Shown one piece after another: positions 1-9,750 of a stretch of 64,000 bases of DNA. Both the position numbers and the translations under genes were made by a program. The notes beneath the pieces were generated by a model. It searched no databases, was not told the origin of the DNA, and was given only the letters and a program-made list of their open reading frames with translations. The stretch's first letter is position 1. The number at the start of each line of letters is the position of its first letter. Origin of the DNA: Gloeopeniophorella convolvens (taxonomy: Eukaryota > Basidiomycota > Agaricomycetes > Russulales); NCBI GenBank assembly GCA_022496205.1, contig WTXD01000062.1:1-64000 (forward strand). The letters run 5' to 3'.

Positions 1-798
1 GGAACGACTAAGCTGATCCGCTTCCCGGACATCGCGTTCTTCGTCTCGCCCATCCCCTTGCACATCGCGGCGATGGTGATCCTCTTTGGGCACATGTCGC
101 GCTGCGACTCGCTCACGCGCCAAGTCGCACTCGAGGACGTCTGGATGGCGCTCGACATGCTCCCCTCTTTCCGCTGGCGCTGGGAACGCAAGGACGTGAA
201 CGGGAGCCACCCGCTGATCGCGACGCTCGCCGAGAAGGTCCTCGGCGTGAACTTGCGCCAGGCCGGCCCGTCGTCGCACCCTGTACTGATGCCCGAGCTC
301 GACTGGGAGCTCGACGCGGGCGCCGGGGGCGGCTCGCCTGGCGCGTCCCACACGCCCGTGCACTACGTGCCCGCGTCCGCCGCGTTCCCTGGCTCGCCGC
401 CGCTCGGCCCCGCCGTCCCACCGCGCCCCGCGCTCGTGCCCGGCGTGTCGACGCCGCCCGAGTCGAAGCTCGCCGAGGTCCCGCCGAACCTATTTTACCC
501 ATTCTACCCCGAGGGCGCCCACCCGCCGCCACCCGCCCGCGCCGACACGGCGCCGGCCACCACCACCGCCCCTGCTGCCGCCCCTGCGCGGGCGCCGAAC
601 GGTGGCGCCGGGAACGGCGCAGATTATACGCAGCTGCTCGCGCAGGCGGCGGCGCCGCAGACGGGCGGGCCGTGGGGCGCGGGCGGGCAGGAGAGCTATA
701 TACTTGAGGAAAAGGACGTGCCGACGGTGCCCGGGCCTGGGATTATGTGGGTGCCGGACCAGCGCACGGTGCAGGGGTACGTGATGGGGCCGCAGTGA
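1..798 (+). CDS. Fungal-specific transcription factor, C-terminal part (5' end outside window)
   Basis: The frame is open from base 1 and ends with TGA at 796-798, leaving about 265 residues. The first 80 or so residues (PIPLHIAAM, then DVWMALDMLPSFRWRWERKD and HPLIATLAEKVL) resemble the end of the fungal-specific transcription factor domain that follows a Zn2Cys6 DNA-binding region in fungal regulators. The zinc cluster itself lies upstream of the window. The remainder is low-complexity and rich in Pro, Ala and Gly, ending in a short ordered-looking tail (GIMWVPDQRTVQGYVMGPQ). It converges on the CobW gene, with about 280 bp between stops. The assignment to the transcription factor family is an inference from the conserved block; the specific regulator cannot be named. 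Confidence 0.7.
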   Translation, partial: GTTKLIRFPDIAFFVSPIPLHIAAMVILFGHMSRCDSLTRQVALEDVWMALDMLPSFRWRWERKDVNGSHPLIATLAEKVLGVNLRQAGPSSHPVLMPELDWELDAGAGGGSPGASHTPVHYVPASAAFPGSPPLGPAVPPRPALVPGVSTPPESKLAEVPPNLFYPFYPEGAHPPPPARADTAPATTTAPAAAPARAPNGGAGNGADYTQLLAQAAAPQTGGPWGAGGQESYILEEKDVPTVPGPGIMWVPDQRTVQGYVMGPQ

Positions 799-1079
799 GC
801 GTGCGTATGTGCGTGGCTATGCGCGGTGTCAGTCATGTGTAAGTTAAATGCGCAGGGTGGGTCTTCTTGGTCGATTAACGTTAAGTCTGTCGCTTTGTGT
901 CTCGCGTGTTTCTTTGTCCCTCTCCTTTTCGTTCTCGTTTCTCGTCTCGAGTACTGCGTACGATACAATATGCTGTCTGGGTGAATCGAGTATCTTTTTC
1001 TGCCTCGTTTGGTGCGGGTCCGCCGCACAGTGCATCTATTGAAAGGAAGATCTACAAGGTATCGGTACAGACCACCCAT

Positions 1080-2477
1080 TCACGCCACCGTCGCGCCCAA
1101 CGCAGCCGCGAGCCTCTTCGCATACCGCCGCACCTCCCCGCGCGCGCCCATCACCGTCAGCTGCACGCTCCCCGCGTCGCCATCCTCGTCCGGCGCCGGC
1201 GAGAGCTCCCAGCGCCCAAAGGCCCAGTTGAGGATCCGCGCGTGCGGATTCCCGGCGAGGCGTACGAAGCCCTTGACACGGTACACGCTCTCCTTCGAGA
1301 GCGCGCCGAGCGCCGCGGCCAGCGCGGGCTCGTCCAGCGATGGTCCCTCCGCCTCTGCCTCCCCTGGCGCGGGCGCGGGCGCCGGCTCATCGTGTGTGTG
1401 GGTGCACGCGTCTGTGTGCACGTGTGTATGAGCGGGGGTCGCGCCGCGCAGGAGTGTGGCAGTCTCGACTTCGTCGTTGTGCGCGCCGTCGAGGGGCTGC
1501 GCGGGCGCGGTGGCGGGGTCGAGGAAGAGGCGCGAGTCGAGGCCGAAGACAAGCGCAGGCGCGACTGACGCGCCGCGCGCGCAGCGGAGCTTCGGTGTGA
1601 GGTCGTTCAGCGTGTTCAGGTGCTCGAGAACGTCATCCAGCGCGCGCGGGGTGACGTGCTCCCATTTGTTCTGGGTACGCGCGTGTGGGTGTGGTGTGAG
1701 GGGGTAAGGAAGAGGAGGACGCACGATGAGGAGTAGGTCGGTGTATTGCGCCTGCATGCGCGCCGTCACGCTCGTGTCCTCGTAGCCTGCGAAGTTCTCC
1801 GCGTCGATCACGGTCACGATCGCGTCGAGCGCGAGCGCGCGGGACGTCTCGCGCTCGAGGTCGCGGATCTGGAAGGCGAGCGTCGCGGGGAAGGCGGAGC
1901 CGCTGTGCGGCGGTGGCGCGTGAGCATGGGGGTCATAGTGAGAAGGTAAGGATGCGCACGAGGACTCGATGATGATGCGGTCGGGGTGATATTTCTCTGC
2001 GATGGGGTTGAGAGCGTGGTGGAGCGTGAGAAGGGTGGGGAGGTACCTAGGATCTCGAGTAGTGCGGTCTTCATTTGGCCTACCAGCACGCAGCACCTGT
2101 CCTTCCGCGCATTAGCAGACCAGGTGGCAGAGGACGAGAGAACTTACATGCATCCATTTAAGATCTCGCTGACTGCAGTCAAGCTGCTCTGTCTCGCCAA
2201 CTGGCTGTCAACTGGTCATAGTACCCATGTAAGTGGCAGGACACGAGGTAGAACCAGTAGCAAGCTGGCCTGCACGCATATTAGCACTAGCATACGATGT
2301 GAACATAACCGCTGCGAGCTCACCTTGTACGTCACCAAACTCATTCTTGAGAAGAACAACGCGATAATCTTTCGGCAATTGCGGAAGCAGCGACAAGATA
2401 ATGGACGTCTTCCCCGCTCCTAGAAAGCCGGTAAAGACGGTGACTGGAATAGGTGTTGCTGGGGTATCCGAAAACAT
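1080..2477 (-). CDS. CobW/COG0523 family GTPase, putative metal (zinc) chaperone
   Basis: The joined protein begins MFSDTPATPIPVTVFTGFLGAGKTS, with Walker A (GFLGAGKTS) near residues 15-23. After intron 1 (2212-2323) it continues VDSQLARQSS, then the family's CxCC metal motif (GCMCCVLVGQ). Later exons give EKYHPDRIIIESSGSAFPATLAFQ, VIDAENFAGYEDTSVTARMQAQYTD and NKWEHV. A C-terminal CobW_C domain follows. A His-rich stretch (THVHTDACTHTH) sits before that domain, as often seen in COG0523 proteins. Introns at 2212-2323 and 1671-1724, plus three shorter ones, keep the frame. The longer open frame begins with TTG, so ATG at 2477 is preferred. Relatives (ZNG1) deliver zinc to methionine aminopeptidase; that role here is inferred. 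Confidence 0.9.
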
Positions 2478-2994
2478 CTCCTGTCTGGTATCCTGTCTAT
2501 TCAATGGTATTGTATGTCAGTAGGTCCTCGTGGGCGTGGACCAATAACTTCGGACAGCTGAAAATCGGAGATTAGCAACGAGTGGAACTGCGGACCGGGG
2601 TCGTCCTCCGGCCTCGCGTTCCCGCTGCCCGCCGTCTCGCACATCGCACCCGCGCCGATTCGATCCAACGTTCCCGCGCTTCCGCCGATCCGACTCGTTC
2701 TCCTCCTCATCTCACTCTCCTGGTGTCCTCCCCTCGGGTCGACACACACACTCGCACTTCACTCTTCGGGGCAGACTAAAGGAGCATGAGATCCGCACGA
2801 AAGTCGAAGGTTGGCAAGAGCTAACCTTAATCCGACTGCTGCTCGCGTTTCACGGGGTGGATGGTGTCTCCTGTTGCTCCCTGAACACAAAGCACTACTT
2901 ACTTCCCGATAGTCAACCATGCTACTTCACGCGAGTTTCCATCATGCATCATCGTACTCTCCTACAAACGGTACAGACACGTCAAAGCCTTCAT
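2478..2994. other. Intergenic, with a short coding-like repeat
   Basis: No gene is recognised. Bases 2576-2608 share about 30 of 33 positions with 11650-11682. Read on the minus strand, both copies encode a similar peptide (DPGPQFHSLLIS here, NPGPKFHSLQIS there), which suggests fragments of one dispersed element or captured gene. Confidence 0.4.
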
Positions 2995-5900
2995 CTATCT
3001 GGCATCAGAATCCTCTTCGCTGTCCGACTCTGTGGGCATTCCCTTCCTCTTCAGCCATTGCTCGTTTTCCTTGTACCCCCTGGATAGGCTTAACTCCTTC
3101 ACAGCTCTGAGATGCGCGCGACCTTGTCGTGGGTGGTCACGGAAGGCATGACCGAGTCGTAGGAGCTTCCGGTAACCCTCTTGCCCCGTACGGTCGATTT
3201 CGTGGAACTGCGTAGGTGAACATGTGCCGACGTAGATCGCATACCGCGGATGCACTCGTTGGTTTTGTGGCGCGCTTCGTGATCTAGTGGTTAGCGACTG
3301 AGGTGCACTTGAAACGTACAATTCGGGTTTCGTCTTCCGCGGCGGAGAAGCAAGGTGGACATAACGTCGCGTGTGCTCGACGCCTAGGTCAAGCACCAAG
3401 CTGATGTATGGCAGTGTGAGGATAGTCAGGCTAGAACTTGTCAACGGTCCTGGACAGCATTGGCATAACGCCGGCTCCTTTGGGAAGAACTTGATGTCGG
3501 CTTCGTCAATCGCCAGGGTACTCGGTGAGCCTCTTCTCATCCGCCGCTTGACTTGTATTAATAGGGCCGTGATGACATGAGGGCAAGCTTTGCCGTCGGT
3601 CCGAACTAGGATGGGAATGATGAGGTCCACCTTTTTCTGGTTAGTCTTGCAGATGATCGCAGTACCCCGTAAGAACGCCGAGTGGGCATCGAAATGGGAC
3701 GACCCTCGCTTATCCCATTTCGAGAAGTGGGTGAACCTGACAACTGCATTGCCGAGCGCGGACTCGAGGCTCGGCAGCGCACTGTCATTACCGATGTTAT
3801 CGGGTTTTGCCGCGAGCATGAGGGAGGCGTTCACGAAAGTACATTCCAGGAAGGTCTTCAATTTACAGCCCCTGCTGAAGTAGGTTGTTGGGTTATCTTG
3901 AGAGCCGCTAGAATCTAAAAATTCTTTTCGGCAAGCTTCCTGATACCCCAAGGTGAGCAGGATGCGCGCCACAAGCTCCCCGGCATCTCCTAGGTCAAGA
4001 AGACCATTCGAATGATGTTCTGAAATAAGCCGAATGACAATTTCGGGAGTATCCTTCCGCCACTGTTCGAGCAGGCTAGACGCCGCCTCTGCAAGGAGGG
4101 GCTCGGAGGGATAGCCGGTGTAGGCTATCCGGCGGTCTTGGGTTACAGATGCGACAGTACGCATATGACCTGCAACAAGTTCCTGCTGGAGAAGATCTGC
4201 TCCAGTATGAAGAGGTGTGTAGTCGAGCATCATGAGCAAATCGATCACAGCAGTCTGAACCTCGATTGAAGGCTTCCTAGACCCGGTCGGATCAAGCTTG
4301 CGTTTGGCAAACGCGATGACTTCAGCGTCACCCATCGCACTGTGACCCATCAGCGACCAAAATCTATAGTGATGATAAGTAGGCTTATGCGCGATGGCGA
4401 GGGCGAGCCTCACAAAGGACGGCCGAAGCGGGAAAGGAACTCCAATTTGCTGATGTCGGCGAGGGTGTATGCGTCGTCGTCCAGCGGAAAACTAGGATGA
4501 CAGTCGAAGGGCAACTCGGTGATAGGAGCATGGTCGATCGTCTTTCCTTGTATCATCCGCGCCGACCGCGCCATGACCCTTGAGGGAGCAAGTTTGTCGA
4601 AGCTGGATGTTGTCGACAGTAGCAGGATCATCATCGGATTCATCATAAACACATCAAGGGTAGAGCACAGGACGTCAACCAACAGCCTTTCAGTGTCGTC
4701 AAGGGGTCGTTGGTTTGCATCGAGAAGGATCGGAACCGGGTCCGGGACGGTAGTGGCCAATTCGTGTGCCTCGTCGAAATAGATTATCACTTTGACTGGA
4801 TCGAGTTCGTCGTATAGGACCGCACCCAACAGCGTCTTCAGAAGGTGAGAAAACGCGGTTCTTGCTGCCTTGGACTCGTCGGGGAGGACATCTTCGCTTT
4901 GGAGGGGGGGAACAGGGTTTTGGCTACGTGCCTGTAAAGTCTTTCATTACAATGTTGATTTGATCGGAATGAAACGACTCACACTCACATTCGAAGCGGA
5001 CCCCATTAGGGATGACTCGCGAGCCACACCTACTCTAGATCGGTTCTGAAGTGCTTGTTAGAGATACACAACGGTCAGGAATCGATTCGAATCTCACCCC
5101 CCGTTCCTGCTCGACCAACCTCTTTGCACTCCCGACCACAGACGCGTAGAATTGCTGGCGGTTTGCATCCAGGCTCAGATAGTCATGCCACCACAAAGCA
5201 ACTTCTGACAGTTTTTTGAACTTGTTCCCCCCTCTCGGACCAGAAAGATGGTCCTGCAGCAACGACGCCGCAGAGTTGAACAATTCGGCGAAAAAGGCCA
5301 AAAATGCGATTCGGACGTCGAGTTCACCACTGCGAGGCAGGAGGAAATATTCCCGCACTGTCTCATCCGGAAGAGGAAATGCCGCACCTATCCGAGAAGA
5401 ATATCAGCGGGGGAAGACCACCAGTGAGCAGCAAATCGATACGATACCGGACTTCGTTTCATTTGGGGACCGGAGGTTGAACGGAAATGTGAATACAAAC
5501 TTGGCGTGCTCATCAACCATTCGGGACTTTCCATATCCAGAGCTCTGCAAGATTGCGGCGATATTCACATAGGCTGTGTGTGTCTTCTCCCCGCGGTGCT
5601 CCATCATCTCACAGATCGTCTCGAATAGAAGTTGGGCTCGATCTCCCTTATACTCGACTTTCCACGCCTGCGAGGGCCAGAAGCCTGTTTCAACGACAAT
5701 TTATTCACTTGTCAGACAGATGGAGGAGCTACTCACGGGAGAGGATGTCTTTGCTAGGCGGTGAAAGCTTGTCCGGGTTGAAAAAATATGGGCCTAGCAG
5801 ATAGTGTTGATAATCAGCGATAGCATTGACTGTGTCTTGGAAAACACACGGACGTTTCTCGAAAAACTCTTCCCACTTGCCGGTGTCTATGCACTCCTCG

Positions 5901-6208
5901 ATTGCGGGTATCAGGTCATGATCCTTCACGACTTGTCGAAGGCGAATTAGGTCCAAGAGTCTGGAATCTAAGACGCCCCCCCAGTCCTTATCGTGAAGCA
6001 GGTCCACAACGATAAGAGATAAGGAGCGGAGGGCATCTGTCCGCGGGAGTGATGTGCAGGAGATCAAGTTGGCAATAGGAGGCAACGACCTGATCACCTC
6101 GGGGGCAACGGACTCTAGATCAGGTTGACGAAGACGTTTGACTTGGTGCATGCCATCATGTGGCCGAGCGGGACCTTCTCCAGGGGATTTTCGCTTTCCT
6201 TGGTCCAT
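2995..6208 (-). CDS. P-loop NTPase fused to PD-(D/E)XK-like nuclease, agaricomycete expanded family (Crinkler-like)
   Basis: The N-terminal region (start ATG 6208, MDQGKRKSPG) leads into Walker A (LQSSGYGKSRMVDEHAK), then FPFNLRSPNE and AAFPLPDETVREYFLLP. Walker B is VKVIIYFDEAHEL, followed by LLLSTTSSFDKLAPSR and ITELPFD. The next block, EFLSRFGRPLFWSLMGHSAM, forms only after removing an intron at 4364-4413. The C-terminal part contains VDLIIPIL and ALLIQVKRR, matching the D...QxK arrangement of PD-(D/E)XK nucleases, and then HPRYAIYVGTCSPTQF, ending in an acidic Ser-rich tail. This order is familiar from many large, poorly characterised agaricomycete proteins and recalls the NTPase-nuclease core of Crinkler effectors. 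The frame looks intact, but exon joins around 4900-5100 are ambiguous. Function is unknown; nuclease activity is inferred. Confidence 0.75.
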
Positions 6209-6389
6209 GCCTGAGGCCTGAGATGACGGTGCTATTGAAAGGGACGAAGCCCGGCGCACGTGCTATGAGACGGGCGTGCGCATGTGATCTGCGATCGGCC
6301 CCCGCTTGTGACCTGATGTTTCCACCCAAGTGCATGAAACCTCGCTTGGCTGGTATGTTGGCTATGTGCGCGTGTACATACGTCGTCAT

Positions 6390-6655
6390 CGATAATCACA
6401 CACTGCCCACTCTCACCACCACGTCCACCTACTGCCATTGCGGCCTGGCTGCCAGGCTCTTCTTCTGACGCCGCTGCGCAGCAGCCACCCAGTGATACCG
6501 CGCCCGAGCCCGCGCTCCCACTCCTCTCCACCTTCCTACGCGCGCAAAAGGCAGGCTACCTCGCGGTCACCGCGGAGGGCGGCCCAGCGCAAGCCCACTG
6601 GACGATCGTGATGATGAACGAGGCGGGAGATGCGCGTGCATCAGGAAGAAACCAG
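6390..6655 (+). pseudogene. Orphan coding-like fragment
   Basis: The frame through 6455-6655 reads SDTAPEPALPLLSTFLRAQK, then AGYLAVTAEGGPAQAHWTIV and MMNEAGDARA, with codon use like the neighbouring genes. It stops abruptly at TAG 6665-6667, just inside the tandem-repeat tract that follows. I do not recognise the family. It has no clear start and no downstream partner, so it is treated as a broken or captured fragment. A real exon of an undetected gene remains possible. Confidence 0.35.
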
Positions 6656-6900
6656 GATGCTATATAGCGCTACATAGCTTCGATAATTCGTGTAGCTCCG
6701 TCGTAGTCCCCCTGCTATATAGCACTATATAGGTCTGGTATCTTACTACATAGCACTATGTAGTACGTGTAGCAACATTGAACTTCCTGCTATATAGCGC
6801 TACATAGCACACATAGCACGCGTAGCATGTGTAGCATACATAGCACACGTAGCACACGTAGCACATGTAGCACGTGTAGCATACATAGCACATATAGCAT
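6656..6900. repeat. Minisatellite: 9-bp NNNTAGCAY units plus CTATATAG palindromes
   Basis: From about 6802 to 6900 the DNA is a head-to-tail array of about 11 nine-base units of form NNNTAGCAC or NNNTAGCAT, the first three bases varying (aca, gcg, gtg, acg, atg, ata). Upstream, the 20-mer-like phrase tgctatatagcgctacatag occurs at 6658 and again at 6788. A near-palindrome built from two CTATATAG words lies at 6711-6733. The tract abuts the end of the coding fragment at 6655. Confidence 0.8.
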
Positions 6901-7099
6901 TGCCCTTAAACCCGCCAGATAGCACATCGGAGATTCAGATAGCTTGGATGACTAGCATTGCTATGACAGTGTGATTACAGGTGTTATTATCTGAGGTACA
7001 TTTCTCCTGCGTCCACACCCTCTCGCTGCTCGGGTTTGCGGTGCTGACGTGGCCACGCTCGTCAGAGCACGGCAGGGGTCTGGTCCAGGGCTTGAAGGC

Positions 7100-7465
7100 G
7101 CGCAGGACACCATGCGCACGCGGTCACGGAGCGGCGGGGGTGGCGAGGCAGATGCGGGATGCCCAATGCCCGCCCACGCGCTAAGCCCCACGCTGCCGTA
7201 GTGGTCGACCGCGTCGAGCACGCACTCCATAAACACCTCCCAGCCGCGGCCCTGGTGTGACCCGCCGCACTCCGCGCACCGTCAGGCATGTGTTGAGCAT
7301 CAGCACGCCCGTGTCGGCCCACGCTGTTAGGTTCCTGTGCGAGGATGTCAGCGCACGGCGGGGGGCGCGAGGGGAGAGAGGGGAGAGGGTGCACCCGTGC
7401 TTGGGTGGGACAAAGTCCGCATACTCGGCCTTGATCTCGGCGTGGATGCCGTGGGCGGCGTGGGG
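7100..7465 (-). pseudogene. Uracil-DNA glycosylase (UNG family) remnant
   Basis: The minus strand encodes IHAEIKAEYADFVPPKHG, then, after a 60-nt in-frame intron, NLTAWADTGVLMLNTCLTVR, matching the middle of UNG family proteins. The next family block, SHQGRGWEVFMECVLDAVDHYG, is present but in another frame: 13 nt separate the two blocks, so a base has been gained or lost. Further on only vague resemblance remains. The upstream catalytic motif GQDPYH and the whole N-terminal half are absent from the adjoining sequence, and no splice acceptor precedes the fragment. It is a degraded partial copy; a functional UNG would have to lie elsewhere in the genome. Confidence 0.75.
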
Positions 7466-7507
7466 TGCGCGTGGCGCGCGCGTGCTCGTGCCCAGCGCAT
7501 TCCAGTA

Positions 7508-7760
7508 GATCACAGCGCACACGGGGCGGCGCTGGCTCGCACTCGAGGGCGAAGCGCTCGTCGTGCGCGACTTTAGCGCTGTGCGCGCGGGTGTGCAAAC
7601 CTCCGCCACGGAGGAGGACGGCACGAGTGTGCTGCACGCGTGCTTCGCGCAGGACATCGTCTCGGCACTGCTATCTCGCGAGCGATGCATGCCCGGGCGC
7701 GAGGGCGCGATGGTGCTCTTGGACGGCGAGTGGGGCGGTCGGCTGAAGGGGTCGGCGCTG
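7508..7760 (+). pseudogene. Orphan coding fragment, unrecognised family
   Basis: After a plausible splice acceptor (ccag at about 7504) the plus strand reads ITAHTGRRWLALEGEALVV, RDFSAVRAGVQTSATEEDGT, SVLHACFAQDIVSALLSRER and CMPGREGAMVLLDGEWGG. The GC-rich third positions look like real coding sequence. Beyond about 7760 the composition becomes low-complexity, with a 14-G run at 7982-7995. I do not recognise the protein. It lies back to back with the UNG remnant, in a stretch assembled from unrelated pieces. Confidence 0.4.
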
Positions 7761-8528
7761 TGGCCAAGGGCGCGCCATTGCGGTGGTACTGCGTCGGGTC
7801 GTGTCGGCGCCGGCATCATCTTGTGGGCAGGCGCGCGCCACGCCGCCGTCGTTGTGGCAGCCGTGTCGATGTCGGTGTCGGTGTCGTCGGGACTGTGTTG
7901 CCCTGCGTTGCGTCGCGCAACGTCGCTGCCACGGCCGCGGTCGTACAGGCCGGGCCGGGACGTGATTCCTGCAGAGGCGGAGGGGGGGGGGGGGGATGGT
8001 GGTCAGGGAGCGTGCCACATGTTGAGCACACCGGCATACCTCACCACATTCTCCGCATAGGCCGTCCGGATTCTTCGCGGCACGCCGAGAGGGCAGGGGG
8101 ACGAGGCTAGTGTCAGCATCGTGGCGGGTCCGGGTGCGGGCGTGCTGGCGAATGTGCGATTGCCGTTGCCGTCGGCGGAACCATGTGACGAAAGCGGTGG
8201 TAGCAATGATTTTGCAGGACGCGTGTTGCTGCGCCTCGTCGCGGCCGTGCTATGCAGCGGGACCTGCTGCACCGGCGCAATGCCGTTGTCGTGGTGCAGC
8301 GTGGGGTGGTGCGATGCAAGTTGCGTGCATGCATCGTCCTGCGGGTTTCTCGAGTGAGAGCGGTCGGGCTGGGGACAATATTAGTAGCAGCGCAATTGCG
8401 CGACGTGAATCGTTTACTGCTTTTCCATTATTTGGCTACGTGCAGAGTGGAGCCTTGGATTTGATGATAGGAGCCATCTCTGTGGCGGAGGAGGACGACG
8501 TCGAGCGCCATGATGCGTGGTGCATGCA
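7761..8528. other. Low-complexity GC-rich stretch, no gene recognised
   Basis: This holds a 14-G homopolymer (7982-7995) and GTCG/TGTCG-rich runs near 7860-7900. Open frames on both strands are compositional. A peptide around 8121-8250 (AGPGAGVLANVRLPLPSAEP) might be another decayed fragment but has no recognisable relatives. Confidence 0.4.
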
Positions 8529-9746
8529 GATGACGAGGACAAGGGCGGGGATAGCGACGAGGACGACGAGGGTGAGGACGGGGTGGATTGCGCTAGGGTT
8601 CTGTGAAAAACCTGGTTGTTATTAACTGCCTGTTAGTAATCGTGTTAATAACATGTTAGTTACCTGTGAGTAATTGGGACCTCAGATTGACCTGTGTACA
8701 ATTGTGAATAATTTGGGAAGGGGTGCCGGTGAACACGACTCTGAAACGGAATGAAGCTCCCATGCATCCGGCATGGCACCGTAACTTGGCCATGGTCGTT
8801 TCGAATTTCAATGTCACTGGCGGTCAACTGTAATGTAGAAACCCCGTTCTGCTCCATCGCATCCAGCTCATATCTTCAGTTTCCACCGCACCAGCACCTG
8901 GGCTTGCATGCCTTCAGTGTCTTCCAGCACCCAGGACGGCTGGTGTGTTAATGTTGGAGCGCAAGTCGCGTTCCGCGCTCGGACTTCCGAGCGGGCCGAC
9001 TTCCCGGATCCTTTCCTGATGCCCCGCTCACTCCCAATTCCACCTCACTCAACCTCTTTCTCTCTAGCACTCACATACAAGAATCGGTCCCAGTCTCCGC
9101 ATCCATATCATGACGATGTGCAGCAAGACTGAGCAATTAAAGATGCAACTATGATGCCCGCGTCGTCACTTTAGTGCAGTTTATCCTTTATGGCCTTGCT
9201 CTCACTCTAGCTCCCGAAAATCTCATGTGGTTGCTTCACTGTAAACACAGAAAAATCCCTATAGTACAATAGTACAACTTGTATCAACATCTGGTTTAAA
9301 ATGACAGTGCCTTCCCACCCACAGCTCTCTTTTTCCCTTTGTGCTCTCTCCACTCTCTCCCTCGCCTAACTTCGTCTCGCACCACTGCACGCCCTCGTTC
9401 CAGACCTCCATATTGCACCATGGTGGTGCCTGCGGACGTTGCTCACAGTTATTAACACTATAGACTGTTATTCACACAGTAACTAATTACTTATTCACTT
9501 GTTAATAACACCTGTTAGAAAATGGTCTTGTCAGCGAAAGTTAATAACAGCTGTGAATAATTCTGGAATAATTACTCACAGAACCCTATGCTCGAGCCCA
9601 AGGTGCGCGGGCTCGCGCAGGAGCTGGCAGACAAGAAAGAGAGTGTGGACCACCTCGGCACATGCGATCCGCTGCGGCGGTGGCTGTGGAAGGGACTGGA
9701 GGAGAGCGAGGAGCTTCGGGTCGAGCGGCGGAAGGGGAAAAAGTAG
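8529..9746 (+). pseudogene. Reading frame split by a TA-flanked transposon
   Basis: Bases 8529-8595 encode an acidic run (DDEDKGGDSDEDDEGEDGVD). Bases 9587-9746 encode MLEPKVRGLAQELADKKESV, then DHLGTCDPLRRWLWKGLEES and EELRVERRKGKK, with a stop at 9744-9746. Between them lies a 991-bp inverted-repeat element flanked by TA on both sides. Dropping the element and one TA puts both halves in a single frame across the junction, so they were probably one exon before insertion. Upstream of 8529 the frame has a stop at 8511, so an intron acceptor (gcatgcag, 8523-8530) or decay is likely. The protein family is not recognised: acidic, then a basic charged helix-rich tail. Confidence 0.65.
8596..9586. 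mobile_element. Non-autonomous TA-flanked inverted-repeat element 1 (Tc1/mariner-like)
   Basis: The ends are perfect 11-bp inverted repeats (gggttctgtga at the left; its complement at the right), flanked by TA at 8594-8595 and 9587-9588, the target duplication typical of Tc1/mariner. Words of the kind gttattaac and tgtgaataa recur within about 150 bp of both ends as subterminal repeats. The interior holds no transposase-like frame, so the element would depend on an enzyme supplied elsewhere. It sits inside a coding exon. The superfamily assignment rests on the TA duplication and is tentative. Confidence 0.8.
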
Positions 9747-9750
9747 ATTA

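Noticed and set aside
3270..3330. tRNA-like sequence (tagtggttagcg ... gggtttcgtc)
   Set aside because: It lies inside the NTPase-nuclease coding frame, and the arms do not pair as a cloverleaf.
6802..6900. CRISPR-like array
   Set aside because: Units are 9 bp with no spacers, and the genome is eukaryotic; it is a minisatellite.
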